Below are positions 48,507 through 56,935 of a stretch of DNA of 64,000 nt, piece after piece (position 1 is the stretch's first letter; the number at the start of each line of letters is the position of its first letter). Source of the DNA: a virus; the IMG/VR virus record IMGVR_UViG_3300047409_000266, positions 1-64,000 of that record; one strand, given 5' to 3'. The translations under genes were made by a program, and so were the position numbers. The notes below the pieces were generated by a model. The model did no database searches. It saw nothing but the letters and a program-made list of their open reading frames with translations, and was not told the DNA's origin.

Positions 48507-48851
48507 ATGGGCAGTCTTAAAGATTTGTTTGGCGACACACCTTATCAGCTTTCGCCATTCGTCAAACTGGATCGCACGCCACTATCCTCGATGACGCTGC
48601 CAGAAGATATTCCGGTCAGTGTCGCAAATCTGTTCGAGGAAATCTCGTTGATGCTCTACAGGCAAGGACACAAACGGTTTTCGTCTGATGCTGTGGCGCA
48701 CAGGATGCGGTGGTTCCACAACGTCGAGCGTAATGATTCAAGCTTCAAGATCAATAATAATCACACGAGCGTTCTCGCGCGCTGGTTTCTCGCCAACCAT
48801 CCCGAGATGGCAGGGTTCTTCGAACTGAGACAATCACCGAGTAGAAATTAG
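48507..48851 (+). CDS. Hypothetical protein, winged-helix-like
   Basis: A 114-residue protein; ATG 48507 after CGGAGACTTTGAAA. The central part (SSDAVAHRMRWFHNVERNDS, then FKINNNHTSVLARWFLANHP) resembles phage proteins annotated as small winged-helix DNA-binding. Function unknown. Confidence 0.6.
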   Translation: MGSLKDLFGDTPYQLSPFVKLDRTPLSSMTLPEDIPVSVANLFEEISLMLYRQGHKRFSSDAVAHRMRWFHNVERNDSSFKINNNHTSVLARWFLANHPEMAGFFELRQSPSRN

Positions 48852-48860
48852 GAGTGTGTG

Positions 48861-49085
48861 ATGACCGAGAGCTTTGGCGAGACTGCTTTACCGTTTTGGA
48901 CGCAACACCAGTATGACGAAATGAATAGCAGATTTGCTCTCGCGATGGTCGAAGCGCCAGAAGGGAAATATCCTGGGCGACAAATGCGGAATGTTCTTGC
49001 CGCTGATGGCCCATTCGATACTGTGCCGAAGCGTTTTGCGGGGTACACTATCATCGCAACCGGATCATCAGCACTGGATTGGTAG
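48861..49085 (+). CDS. Small protein of the replication region
   Basis: A 74-residue protein; ATG 48861 after AGGAGTGTGTG. Contains FALAMVEAPEGKYPGRQMRN and a hydrophobic end. No domain was recognised. Confidence 0.6.
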   Translation: MTESFGETALPFWTQHQYDEMNSRFALAMVEAPEGKYPGRQMRNVLAADGPFDTVPKRFAGYTIIATGSSALDW

Positions 49086-49086
49086 C

Positions 49087-49455
49087 ATGTCATTCGCCGT
49101 CAAAGCCGAAACACACGAAGGCAACATCTTCATGCTGCGCGGAGGCTTTGCAACAGAGTCCGACGCGGAAGATTATCCGGTGACACTCAAGCAGTGGAAA
49201 CGTGTTTGGGTCGAACCGGTCATTGAGGCACTGCCGCCAGAGGCTGAAGGATTTCCGCCCTTCCCGTGGGACTGGACCTCAAGCTCCGCGCCAACGGCCA
49301 ACGGCCAATTTCAAGCCTATCTTGTCGATGCAAACGGCAAGAAGATTGCCGCGATCTGGGGTGGCAAGCACAAGGCTGCGATTGCCGATCACATCTTGCG
49401 CTGCTGCAATCCTCAAGATGAGAAACAGCTAAACACCATTATTGGAGCGGGATGA
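49087..49455 (+). CDS. Hypothetical protein
   Basis: A 122-residue protein starting one base after the previous stop. It has a beta-rich N-terminal half (SFAVKAETHEGNIFMLRGGF), a Pro/Trp-rich centre (EGFPPFPWDWTSSSAP) and a helical end. The end overlaps the next start by 4 bases. No family was recognised. Confidence 0.65.
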   Translation: MSFAVKAETHEGNIFMLRGGFATESDAEDYPVTLKQWKRVWVEPVIEALPPEAEGFPPFPWDWTSSSAPTANGQFQAYLVDANGKKIAAIWGGKHKAAIADHILRCCNPQDEKQLNTIIGAG

Positions 49456-49808
49456 TGGTCGATCTGCCTAATCTCAAGGACGACGAGAAGGCCACGTTCG
49501 AGCGATTGGTGAACACAGCATTACAGCGTCAGCGATGCCCTATGAACGATAGCGGAACCGGGAAGCGTTTCAAAAACCTCCCGCGGCTTGCGCGCGCCGG
49601 CTTCATACGCATTGAGATTTTCGCGCACAACTTTCGCCGCGTGACAATCTTAGTAGGGCCACACACCGGGCTCTCCACGTTGAGCCCGCGCGGCAATCAG
49701 AAGCCGTGGAAAATCATCGATATTTATGGTACGACGAACAACGGGAAGCCGGTTGCGGACGCCAGAGGTAGGCAGCAGCCGTGGGCGCCGAAGCTTTCGA
49801 GCAGATAA
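49452..49808 (+). CDS. Hypothetical protein with Arg-rich core
   Basis: A 118-residue protein (ATGATG at 49452). The first half is helical (LPNLKDDEKATFERLVNTAL), the second contains strands (FIRIEIFAHNFRRVTILVGP) typical of a small nucleic-acid-binding fold. The end is Pro/Arg-rich. Function unknown. Confidence 0.65.
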   Translation: MMVDLPNLKDDEKATFERLVNTALQRQRCPMNDSGTGKRFKNLPRLARAGFIRIEIFAHNFRRVTILVGPHTGLSTLSPRGNQKPWKIIDIYGTTNNGKPVADARGRQQPWAPKLSSR

Positions 49809-49809
49809 A

Positions 49810-50382
49810 ATGCTTAGCCATTCCAGCCAAGCGCAACGGCATGTCTTATCTGATCGAAAGGACGATCTTTATGAGACGCCATCTGCGGCGGTTTTTGCCC
49901 TGTTGAAGGCCGAGAATCTCCCACACCATATTTGGGAACCGGCTTGTGGACCTGGAAGTATTGTCTCCGCTCTGCGCGGGCGTGGCCATACCGTTTGGGC
50001 GACTGATCTTGTCGATTACGGGCTTGAGGATAGCGAAAGCGGCGTAGATTTCTTGATGGAACGACAGTCTCGAATTGACGTCGAGGCAATCGTGACAAAC
50101 CCTCCGTACAAATTAGGTGGAGAATTTGTCGAACATGCACTGGCACTGTGCCCGCGCGTCTACATGCTTTTGCGCCTAGCATTTCTCGAAAGCGAGCGCC
50201 GGTCAAATATTCTCGACGGTGGCCAGCTTGCGCGCGTCCATGTGTTCAAAAAAAGACTGCCGATGATGCACAGGCACGGGTGGCTTGGGCCACAGTCCAG
50301 CAGCAGCATAGCATTCGCGTGGTATTGCTGGGATCGCTCTCACACTGGGCCCACAGAGCTTCGACGCATTGGATGGGAATAA
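49810..50382 (+). CDS. DNA N6-adenine methyltransferase
   Basis: A 190-residue protein, shorter than most enzymes of the class. Motif I (SAM binding) is IWEPACGPGSI near 41-51; motif IV is VTNPPYKLGG near 94-103, the NPPY form of adenine-N6 or N4-cytosine methyltransferases. No target-recognition domain is evident, so specificity is unknown. DLYETP near 19-24 is common in phage methyltransferases of this type. It may protect phage DNA together with the methyltransferase domain in the giant protein. Confidence 0.85.
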   Translation: MLSHSSQAQRHVLSDRKDDLYETPSAAVFALLKAENLPHHIWEPACGPGSIVSALRGRGHTVWATDLVDYGLEDSESGVDFLMERQSRIDVEAIVTNPPYKLGGEFVEHALALCPRVYMLLRLAFLESERRSNILDGGQLARVHVFKKRLPMMHRHGWLGPQSSSSIAFAWYCWDRSHTGPTELRRIGWE

Positions 50383-50384
50383 CT

Positions 50385-50687
50385 GTGCTCACCCCCGCCC
50401 AGCGCATCATTTTGAACGCTGTGAATCGCTTCCGTGACCGTTGCAAGATTGAGTTGACCATCGCCGATTACAGGCTCATCGTGACCCAGATCAGAGTTGG
50501 GCGCGCGCCGATCATTGGTTTCAACATGAACCAGCAAAACACCTACCGCGTGCAGATCAGGCCAAAACTGTTTGTCGACGCAGTCTGGGATTCCGAGATC
50601 GGCTGTGTCTGCCACCTGTTTGGGCCGGCGCCGATCGCGCGTCCTAGAAGCACGGTGCATCAGATATTTCAGCTTAACCCCCGCTAG
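50385..50687 (+). CDS. Hypothetical protein
   Basis: A 100-residue protein, starting at GTG 50385; an ATG at 50373 overlaps the methyltransferase gene. GGATGGGAA is the nearest ribosome-binding site. Beta-rich, with RVQIRPKLFVDAVWDSEIG. No function is assigned. Confidence 0.6.
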   Translation: MLTPAQRIILNAVNRFRDRCKIELTIADYRLIVTQIRVGRAPIIGFNMNQQNTYRVQIRPKLFVDAVWDSEIGCVCHLFGPAPIARPRSTVHQIFQLNPR

Positions 50688-50699
50688 AGGCCATTACCC

Positions 50700-51260
50700 A
50701 TGAGAAAATCCAGAACCGTCTCAAAATCTACCAGCAAGCCAGCCGCGAAGGTGCCACCGACTGACGCCGAGCTCGAGGCATTGCATTGGAAGCATGTTTC
50801 GGTGTTCGAGAAGATCCTCGTAAAGAAGGATGATCTCAAGCTCGAAATCAAAGCCTTCAAGGAACTGCTCAAAAACGACGGCGATACCATGTCGGCCGTC
50901 AAATTGAGCGTGGAACTCAAGACGCCGGAAGGCCAAGCCATATTCCAGGCCCGCATTGCCGAGCACCATCGCATTGCCGAGTGGAATGGCGTGGGGATTC
51001 AGATCGACATGCCGCTTGGGGCTGGCGAGCCCAAGGATGCGGTTTTTGAGGAAGGCCGCCGTGCTGCCCTCCAGGACTTGCCGGCGCGCGCGCCAGAGCA
51101 CCACAGGCAGAAAGCGGCCGCGCGGTGGCTGGACGGATTCCACGCAGGCCGCATGAGCCTCAACACCGAGCGCCTGGGCAACGTCAAGAAGCTTGAACCG
51201 CCCAAAAAGGGCGAGGGGCTCAAGCAGCGGCTGCCCACGTTTCGGGAAGCTGCCGAATAG
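50700..51260 (+). CDS. Protein with C-terminal Rmf-like motif
   Basis: A 186-residue protein. The N-terminal half is Lys-rich and helical (FEKILVKKDDLKLEIKAFKE). Near 112-155, AVFEEGRRAALQDLPAR followed by RWLDGFHAGRMSLN resembles the Rmf/CrpP-type pattern (AFxEGrxAAxxg...W..Gw..g). Rmf dimerises ribosomes and CrpP is related to antibiotic modification; such domains are frequent in phage proteins near RuvC-like genes. It ends directly before the resolvase gene. The Rmf relation is tentative. Confidence 0.6.
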   Translation: MRKSRTVSKSTSKPAAKVPPTDAELEALHWKHVSVFEKILVKKDDLKLEIKAFKELLKNDGDTMSAVKLSVELKTPEGQAIFQARIAEHHRIAEWNGVGIQIDMPLGAGEPKDAVFEEGRRAALQDLPARAPEHHRQKAAARWLDGFHAGRMSLNTERLGNVKKLEPPKKGEGLKQRLPTFREAAE

Positions 51261-51794
51261 GTGATTATCCTAGCGCTTGATCTCGCGACCGCTACTGGAT
51301 TTGCTTTCGGCGGGGACGGCGCATGCCCAGTTTCAGGGACTGTCATCCTCAAGAAGCCGCCCGAGCCACAAGATGTAGCGTTCGGGAACATGCAGGCTTG
51401 GTTGACCGAAAAGCTAGAATCGGTGCGGCCGGTGCTGATCGTCAAAGAGGCCCACCTCCCCCTGCAGGGCTTCCGGGATCGGTTTAATTCGCAAAAGTCA
51501 GTTGAGATGGCGCTGGGCCTGAACGGCGTTGTCAGGGGCATCGCACACCGGTTTGGTGTACCTGTTGAGGACATACACCCCGCCACAGTACGCAAGCATT
51601 TTCTCGGTGTCGGCCGCGTCGGCAACCGCGAGGAAACCAAGGCTGCAGTGGTGAAGCGCTGCCACATGCTCAAACTGATGCCGGCGACGTGCTTTTCGCA
51701 TGACCGCGCCGATGCCTTGGCTATATTCTCGTGGGCGGCCGCTACATACGGTAGGCGCGCGCCGCGGGAACTCGTGATGTTCGGAGAGTCCTGA
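51261..51794 (+). CDS. RuvC-like Holliday-junction resolvase
   Basis: A 177-residue protein with RNase H fold and the four acidic residues expected: LALDLATATGFAF near 4-16 (Asp), LIVKEAHLP near 59-67 (Glu), and HDRADALAIF near 147-156 (two Asp). A GTG start follows the previous stop directly. Phage RuvC-like enzymes resolve branched DNA before packaging. It ends the first half of the replication block and is followed by a 430-bp palindrome-rich gap. Confidence 0.8.
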   Translation: MIILALDLATATGFAFGGDGACPVSGTVILKKPPEPQDVAFGNMQAWLTEKLESVRPVLIVKEAHLPLQGFRDRFNSQKSVEMALGLNGVVRGIAHRFGVPVEDIHPATVRKHFLGVGRVGNREETKAAVVKRCHMLKLMPATCFSHDRADALAIFSWAAATYGRRAPRELVMFGES

Positions 51795-52228
51795 TCGTTT
51801 CGGGGCCGAAACGAATCTCAACATCTAGTATGTTCTGATATCCACACCACTAGATATAGATGTTCGTTTCGCACCCGAAACGAACTGCGATTCGCTACAC
51901 CCACTACATCTAGTAGTCGCCCACCGATTAGAGACACAAGATATAGATCGATCGTTTCGCTACCGAAACAAGTAAATATGGCAATTAATACATTGCCTTA
52001 CTGTTGTTAGAAATTCGTTTGCAGTATCAGTTGGGATTGACAGGCTTCTGCAAATCAGTTTTACGCGCGCGCGGCCCCGGTGACGAATCGATAGGAACAG
52101 GCCACCTCACAAGAAAGTGGCCTTCAGGGAAGCAAGGGTAAGAAGTAAGGAACGACGTTTCGGTATGCTCATTTATTGCGGATTGCCGATACGGATTTTG
52201 GTTTTTTGAGCATACGGAGGGGGAACAG
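51795..52228. promoter_or_regulatory. Palindrome-rich intergenic region, origin or operator candidate
   Basis: No gene was seen. Three dyads of one family: TCGTTTCGGGGCCGAAACGA (51795-51814), GTTCGTTTCG-CACC-CGAAACGAAC (51862-51885) and CGTTTCG-CTAC-CGAAACA (51953-51970), plus a half-site CGTTTCGG (52155-52162). Three ATCTAGT/ACTAGAT elements (51823-51829, 51849-51855, 51908-51914) alternate with them. Also a hairpin AGGCCAC/GTGGCCT (52099-52123) and GTATGCTC/GAGCATAC (52163-52170, 52208-52215) just before the helicase start. Parts are AT-rich. The pattern fits an origin with iterons or an operator array. Confidence 0.65.
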
Positions 52229-53737
52229 ATGGAATTGTGGCCACACCAAACTGAGGCTTTAGAGGCGCTGCGCCAGACGGTAGCGCAAGGGGTGAAGCGA
52301 ATCGTTTTGCAGGCGCCAACGGGTAGCGGAAAGACGAGGCTCGCCGCGGCGATCGTTGAGGGAGCGCAGAAGAAGGGCAACAAATTAGCGTTCGTAGTAA
52401 GTTCGATCAGCCTCATCGATCAAACCATAGAGGCGTTCGGAGAACAGGGAATCACCGGCATGGGGGTGATTCAGGCCGATCACATCATGACGGATTGGGC
52501 GCAGCCGGTGCAGATTTGCTCGGTTCAGACGCTGCATGCGCGAGAAAAGTTTCCGGATGCTCAGATCGTGGTGTTCGACGAATGCCATGTGCTGCATGAA
52601 TTTCACAAGAAGTGGCTGACAGATCCAGCGTGGCAAAGCGTGCCGTTTATCGGATTGAGTGCCACGCCATGGAGCAAGGGATTAGGCAAGTATTTTGAGA
52701 CGCTCTTGATTGCTGAAACGACGCAGGGGCTGATCGAGAAGGGATTGCTATCGAAATTCAGGGTGTTCGCCACAGGCCATCCGAATCTCTCAAAGGTGAA
52801 GATCGTTGCTGGCGATTACCACGAAGGCCAGCTTTCTGCGGCGATGCAGGAAGGCACGCTAACGGCCGATATCATCGAGACATGGAAGAAGCGTTGGGGC
52901 AAAGGCAAGACGTTCGTTTTCGGTGTCGACTGTGCCCATGCGCAAGCCCTGCAGGCGCGGTTTCAGGCCGAGGGTGTGTCTTGTGCCTACCAGGATGCGC
53001 GAACGTCCATCCTCGATCGCGCGGCCATCAAACGCCAGTTCCACAATGGTGAGGTCGACGTCATCTGCAATGTGGCAACGCTGACGGTGGGGGTGGACTA
53101 CGATGTGCGCTGCATTGTGCTGGCGCGGCCGACGCGCTCGGAGATGCTCTTTGTCCAGATTATTGGTCGAGGGCTGCGCACTGCAGAGGGGAAAAACGAG
53201 TGCATTATCCTTGATCACAGCGACACAACGGCGCGCCTGGGGTTTGTGACTGACATTCACCACGATCATCTTCACGACGGCAAGCCAGTCGAACGCGCTG
53301 AGCGCAAGCCATCGTTGCCAAAGCCTTGCCCCGTGTGCTCATGCCTAGCACCAAAGGTGAACCTGACATGCCCAAACTGCGGATACGTCTACAGGATCAT
53401 TAGCTCGTATGTTGAGGAAGATGGCGAGCTCGCGGAGATCACGGCTGGCGAGCGCTTCAAACACGGCAAGAAGCGTCACTACACGATGGCCGAGAAGGAG
53501 CGGTTCTATGCGATGCTGCTCGGGTATGTGGCTGAAAAGTCATATAAAATCGGCTGGGCAGCAATGAAATACAAGGACAAGTTTGCCGTTTTTCCCAATC
53601 ACATGAACCATGTGAGCGCGATGACGCCAGACATGGCCATGCGATCTTGGATCAAGCACAAAAATATTCAGTGGGCCAAGAGCAAGAGACGTTTAGCGGA
53701 TGAGACTGAGAAAACGCTAGGAACGCACCCACGATGA
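52229..53737 (+). CDS. SF2 DEAD-type helicase with zinc ribbon
   Basis: A 502-residue helicase. Motif I is LQAPTGSGKTRL near 26-37; motif II is VVFDECHVLHEF near 114-125; motif III is GLSATPW near 141-147; QIIGRGLRTAEG near 311-322 is motif VI. A Cys-rich segment near 366-386 (CPVCSC...CPNCGY) gives a zinc ribbon after the helicase core. It resembles the UvsW/type III restriction-like helicases of phages that act in replication or recombination-dependent branch migration. GGAGGGGGAACAG precedes the ATG. Located immediately after the palindrome-rich gap, so it may act at that site. Confidence 0.9.
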   Translation: MELWPHQTEALEALRQTVAQGVKRIVLQAPTGSGKTRLAAAIVEGAQKKGNKLAFVVSSISLIDQTIEAFGEQGITGMGVIQADHIMTDWAQPVQICSVQTLHAREKFPDAQIVVFDECHVLHEFHKKWLTDPAWQSVPFIGLSATPWSKGLGKYFETLLIAETTQGLIEKGLLSKFRVFATGHPNLSKVKIVAGDYHEGQLSAAMQEGTLTADIIETWKKRWGKGKTFVFGVDCAHAQALQARFQAEGVSCAYQDARTSILDRAAIKRQFHNGEVDVICNVATLTVGVDYDVRCIVLARPTRSEMLFVQIIGRGLRTAEGKNECIILDHSDTTARLGFVTDIHHDHLHDGKPVERAERKPSLPKPCPVCSCLAPKVNLTCPNCGYVYRIISSYVEEDGELAEITAGERFKHGKKRHYTMAEKERFYAMLLGYVAEKSYKIGWAAMKYKDKFAVFPNHMNHVSAMTPDMAMRSWIKHKNIQWAKSKRRLADETEKTLGTHPR

Positions 53738-54030
53738 CCGATGGCCAGCGCGATAGTCTGCTGGTTGGCTTGCGCGCCGCGCGGCGCCGGCTGCGCTATC
53801 TGGCTGATGAGATCGATGCGATCGGCCTCATGCTGTCGGCCAGCGGCCTCACGATGCAGGAGGTGCTGCAATGGATGGATTCCCTCGGCATCACGAACTA
53901 CGTTGCTGAGCTTGCCTTGCGCGCGGCCGTCGACGCGGAGGTGGAAGGTGAGGCTACATACGATCCCCACGGCTTTGCGCTTAACGGTCATCAGCACGAA
54001 CAAATCAACAGCGACGATACCGAGAACTAG
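53734..54030 (+). CDS. Small helical protein coupled to the helicase
   Basis: A 98-residue protein starting in the ATGA at the end of the helicase gene. Predicted helical (LLVGLRAARRRLRYLADEID), with an acidic C-terminus. It may be a helicase cofactor; no family was recognised. Confidence 0.65.
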   Translation: MTDGQRDSLLVGLRAARRRLRYLADEIDAIGLMLSASGLTMQEVLQWMDSLGITNYVAELALRAAVDAEVEGEATYDPHGFALNGHQHEQINSDDTEN

Positions 54031-54065
54031 CTTTTCAGCACGAACCAGTTTAATCATTCCTCCCT

Positions 54066-54245
54066 ATGTCGGAATCGTGCGGAGACGAACCGGTGTACCG
54101 GACACTAGATATTCGTGTTGAGGTGCGGCGGGTTTACGATGACGGCTCTCTGCTCATTCGCATTCCGATGCCATCAGGTGCGTGGTCGTACGTGGTGATT
54201 GACCCCAAGAATCCAGCGCACGTCTGCCTTGGCCTTCATAAGTGA
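54066..54245 (+). CDS. Small beta-rich protein
   Basis: A 59-residue protein: MSESCGDEPVYRTLDIRVEV continues with strands and ends in CLGLHK. The ribosome-binding site before ATG 54066 is weak (CCTCCCT region). Identified by its position between two clear genes and its regular strand pattern. Function unknown. Confidence 0.5.
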   Translation: MSESCGDEPVYRTLDIRVEVRRVYDDGSLLIRIPMPSGAWSYVVIDPKNPAHVCLGLHK

Positions 54246-54275
54246 AAGAATGCGTTAAGGTTTATGGCTTACCGT

Positions 54276-54292
54276 CAAATCTCTCAGATTTG
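54276..54292 (+). other. Perfect small hairpin
   Basis: CAAATCT, loop CTC, AGATTTG, in the 88-base gap before the GRPP-protein gene. Nearby are three GGTTTA/TAAACC elements. There is no T-tract; it may be an operator or an mRNA hairpin. Confidence 0.35.
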
Positions 54293-54333
54293 TCTGGCCT
54301 TAAACCTCACCGCGTAAACCTCACAGGTTGTCG

Positions 54334-55206
54334 ATGCTGGCTACAGCTAGGCGCGGCCGTCCACCTCAAAATGGCGATCGCTACGACTGTGGGAAACTCA
54401 AGCCGCGCAAGGCGGCAAAGCCAACAGCAGAGCCCATGTCAGGGGCGCTATGGCAGCGCATCAGACAGCACGGGCGCAAAGTCACCATGGACCCCAGGCT
54501 GGCCACCGAACTAGGCCGCCTCAATTGCTTCGCAGAACTAACAAATCTCCAGACCGCGGCAGGCTTTCGAGTAGCCGAGATTTACGGGCGTTTCGAGGGT
54601 CTACGCAAGTTGCGCCGGGTGCCCAAGGGCCAATCGATAGATGGTGGGTTCGGGGAGGCTGGGCTAGCTGAAGAACTGATGGCGCCAGCGACATTGAGTG
54701 ATCTTGAGGAAAGCATACGATCAGCGAGTGAAGCATTCGACAAGCTGCAAGAGCTCATAGACGATGAGGCCACACTGGTGCACCTCGAACCTCGATCGTT
54801 ACGCGCAACGCTTGAGCAACTTTGCGTCGAGGACAAGAGCATAAACCCGACATTGTATGATGCCATTCGTCAGTGCCTAGAGGCTGTAGCCCTCAAGTTT
54901 GGGGTCACGAACGAGGACCGCACACAGGATACCAACCGCCGCGCCGGCACACCGCTGCACTTCAACACCCATCTCGACAGCCCATCAGACACTAAGCCAC
55001 AGGCCCCTCGTCCAGCCAATCTCGGCCGTGAGAGCTTCATCAAAGTGGTTTGCGCACTCAACCAGACGCTCACCGTCCATGACGCCGCGATCGCCTGGGA
55101 GACGCAGCAGACGCTAGAGCAGCGCGCGCGTTTTATCCGTGACAAGGCCAAAATCCGCTCTGGTGCTACCGTTGACGAGCGCGCCGCTGCATTGCGAGTG
55201 AGATAA
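54334..55206 (+). CDS. GRPP-bearing DNA-binding-like protein
   Basis: A 290-residue protein. The N-terminus (MLATARRGRPPQNGDRYDCG) holds an AT-hook-like RGRPP and a basic stretch. Middle part about 30-200 is helical; the region near 225-265 is also helical (RESFIKVVCALNQTLTVHDA). ATG 54334 is taken; TTG 54328 is 2 codons upstream. It ends the replication block before a gene-poor gap. It might be a packaging small subunit or a chromatin-like protein, but neither can be decided from the sequence. Confidence 0.55.
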   Translation: MLATARRGRPPQNGDRYDCGKLKPRKAAKPTAEPMSGALWQRIRQHGRKVTMDPRLATELGRLNCFAELTNLQTAAGFRVAEIYGRFEGLRKLRRVPKGQSIDGGFGEAGLAEELMAPATLSDLEESIRSASEAFDKLQELIDDEATLVHLEPRSLRATLEQLCVEDKSINPTLYDAIRQCLEAVALKFGVTNEDRTQDTNRRAGTPLHFNTHLDSPSDTKPQAPRPANLGRESFIKVVCALNQTLTVHDAAIAWETQQTLEQRARFIRDKAKIRSGATVDERAAALRVR

Positions 55207-55688
55207 TTTCGGAAATTGTTCACTACGTTGATAGTTTCGATGGCATCAGCATTGACGAATCACTTGAAATGAATTACGGAAATAATTGCAAGCGTGAAGT
55301 CCCACGCTCGCGAATACGCAACCTCCAAGGTCCCCACCGAGAGACCAGCGCCGTCGATAGTCCCCCGACACCACGGCGTTGGTCTTTTCGTTTCTTGAGA
55401 TGACGAGCGGTTCGGCTTGGAATTGGGAGAGTGACCCTGCACAGGCCCAAGCCGTAAAGGGTGACGCGCTAAGAAATACGTGCGGTGGAACCCGATTGCA
55501 TAATTTGGCTCTGATTTGCATAAATCACCCCTGACGGCGAATATCCGACCCACAAGGAAGCCCACCAGTTCGATATTTCATGCTTCTAGGTAGTTCAGCC
55601 TGGAGGTAAAATCTCAGATTGCGGCAATCGAATACCTATCGCATACGAGATTTTGTTGCTGAGATTTGAGCTTTTCACAGGAGCTACC
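55207..55688. other. Gene-free gap with hairpins
   Basis: About 480 bases without a convincing gene. It holds a terminator-like hairpin at 55342-55388 and, close to the next gene, AAAATCTC (55608-55615) which can pair either with GAGATTTT (55647-55654) or, shifted by one base, with TGAGATTT (55660-55667), so two alternative structures are possible in the leader. A TTGCATAA/TTTGCATAAAT pair near 55495-55525 could be promoter or operator half-sites. A packaging site could lie here. Confidence 0.5.
55342..55388 (+). terminator. Hairpin terminator candidate
   Basis: Stem AGACCAGCGCCG/CGGCGTTGGTCT (12 pairs, one G-U) with a 20-base loop, followed by TTTTCGTTTC. It would end the transcript of the replication block. 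Confidence 0.6.
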
Positions 55689-56150
55689 ATGCCATCCGCC
55701 GCTGCTAAACGATCCCAAAAGATCACACCAAAGCTAACTCCAAAGCCACCGCAGATTATGCTCAAAGCCGATAATATCAGCATCACGGCAACCGCCGATA
55801 ATGACGGCCACATAAGGGTTATCGCAAACTCCTGGGACGACGCGCGTGTGTTGTTAGTTGGTGAGCGCCTCGTGATTTCTCAGGTCGATGGCCAGATCAA
55901 TTTGGTTCGGCATTATCGATCACCACCGGGCGATTTGGTACAGGGCTGGGCGGCAGAGAAGTTCACGGAAATCAAGCTGCGCGCTAGTGTTTTGAAGGAC
56001 GTCGGCAATCGCGTTAGCTACAGCGGCCGCGGTACTTCCGCTGGAAAGCCCAGTTATTATGAGGAATGGACGGATTCGTTTGCGCCCAAGAATTGGCTCG
56101 AGATGTCGTGGGTTCGCGGCAGAATTCACATGATCGAGCGATCGCGTTAG
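55689..56150 (+). CDS. Hypothetical protein, start of second structural block
   Basis: A 153-residue protein. ATG 55689 follows ACAGGAGCTACC; in-frame codons upstream lie in the leader hairpin. A basic Pro/Lys-rich N-terminus (about 1-30) precedes beta-rich sequence (ISITATADNDGHIRVIANSW). A conserved-looking C-terminal part has Tyr and Trp clusters. No family was recognised. Confidence 0.65.
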   Translation: MPSAAAKRSQKITPKLTPKPPQIMLKADNISITATADNDGHIRVIANSWDDARVLLVGERLVISQVDGQINLVRHYRSPPGDLVQGWAAEKFTEIKLRASVLKDVGNRVSYSGRGTSAGKPSYYEEWTDSFAPKNWLEMSWVRGRIHMIERSR

Positions 56151-56186
56151 ACTAACGCCGATTAGCCGCGCGAAAGAGACAACCTG

Positions 56187-56525
56187 ATGCGCCTCTCCAT
56201 CACCAACGACGGCAAAAACGATCTGCCATACATGGTTGTCGACGGCCACGGCTTTCTGCTTGATCTCAGCGCCGTACACGGCACGATGGTTGACAAGACC
56301 ATCTATGCCGTTGAATGGGGCTTGGGCGTATTCAGCGGTGAGGCTCGAGAGTTTGGCGTCATCACGCGCCAGGACGGCACCAAGCAGACGTTTTTTGATT
56401 TCAATCTGCTCAAACCGTACATCGACGCATGGCGCGCCAAGAAGGCCGATCTCGCGGCCGAGCAGGTTGCGTTTGAGGCCAAGGCGCGCGCCGATGCTGA
56501 ACTGGCGCGGCAGGCAGCGTCGTGA
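56187..56525 (+). CDS. Hypothetical phage protein
   Basis: A 112-residue protein with GAAAGAGACAACCTG before the ATG. The N-terminal 75 residues are beta-rich and compact (LPYMVVDGHGFLLDLSAVHG); the C-terminal 35 are an Ala/Glu/Lys-rich helix. The stop overlaps the next GTG start. Found beside membrane and structural genes; function unknown. Confidence 0.65.
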   Translation: MRLSITNDGKNDLPYMVVDGHGFLLDLSAVHGTMVDKTIYAVEWGLGVFSGEAREFGVITRQDGTKQTFFDFNLLKPYIDAWRAKKADLAAEQVAFEAKARADAELARQAAS

Positions 56526-56701
56526 ACATCCTTCAGATCATAACTGCGCTTTGGCTTATTCCGCTAGGCGTAGTGGTTCTGATTTTTTCATTTCGAATAT
56601 TGTATTTGGCGCTTGTTGAAGGAGGCTGGCCATTCGGCGCGGCGTGTGTTCTGGCGCTGCTGATGGCTATTTTCTACGTGGCCTCCTACGACGAAACTTG
56701 A
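56522..56701 (+). CDS. Two-TM holin-like protein
   Basis: A 59-residue protein in a GTGA overlap. Starts MNILQIITALWLIPLGVVVL and has a second hydrophobic segment (GAACVLALLMAIFYVASY). Short loops and a small acidic tail resemble class II holins. It is the second holin-like gene of the window; either it or the one at 25425 might be an antiholin. Confidence 0.55.
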   Translation: MNILQIITALWLIPLGVVVLIFSFRILYLALVEGGWPFGAACVLALLMAIFYVASYDET

Positions 56702-56710
56702 TGAGGCAAC

Positions 56711-56920
56711 ATGAGTGCGGCGTCTACGATCCGCAAGCTAGATCAAGATAATCGAGAGCAAGCGGTCAAGGTACAGAAGCTTTATTGGACGATGCGGCCA
56801 GACCAGCTTGAGATTGCCATGCACCTACTCCGCTCATGGCATGCGATGTCATCGATTACAGACTTCAATCACCCAACGACGCGGCGCGCCATCAAGAGGG
56901 CGTTAGAACAGCGGCCCTAA
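56711..56920 (+). CDS. Small helical protein
   Basis: A 69-residue protein with GATGAGGCAAC before the ATG. Helical and basic at the end (TTRRAIKRALEQRP). Function unknown. Confidence 0.6.
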   Translation: MSAASTIRKLDQDNREQAVKVQKLYWTMRPDQLEIAMHLLRSWHAMSSITDFNHPTTRRAIKRALEQRP

Positions 56921-56935
56921 CGCAATGGATGACGC

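Noticed and set aside
53741-54121. Alternative + frame of 126 codons overlapping the helicase cofactor gene
   Set aside because: The frame at 53734 starts in an ATGA coupling with the helicase and has natural composition; the other frame is Cys/Arg-rich shadow.
55246-55565. Two minus-strand ORFs in the gene-free gap
   Set aside because: They overlap each other in different frames, lack ribosome-binding sites and show no domain-like composition; the gap looks regulatory.
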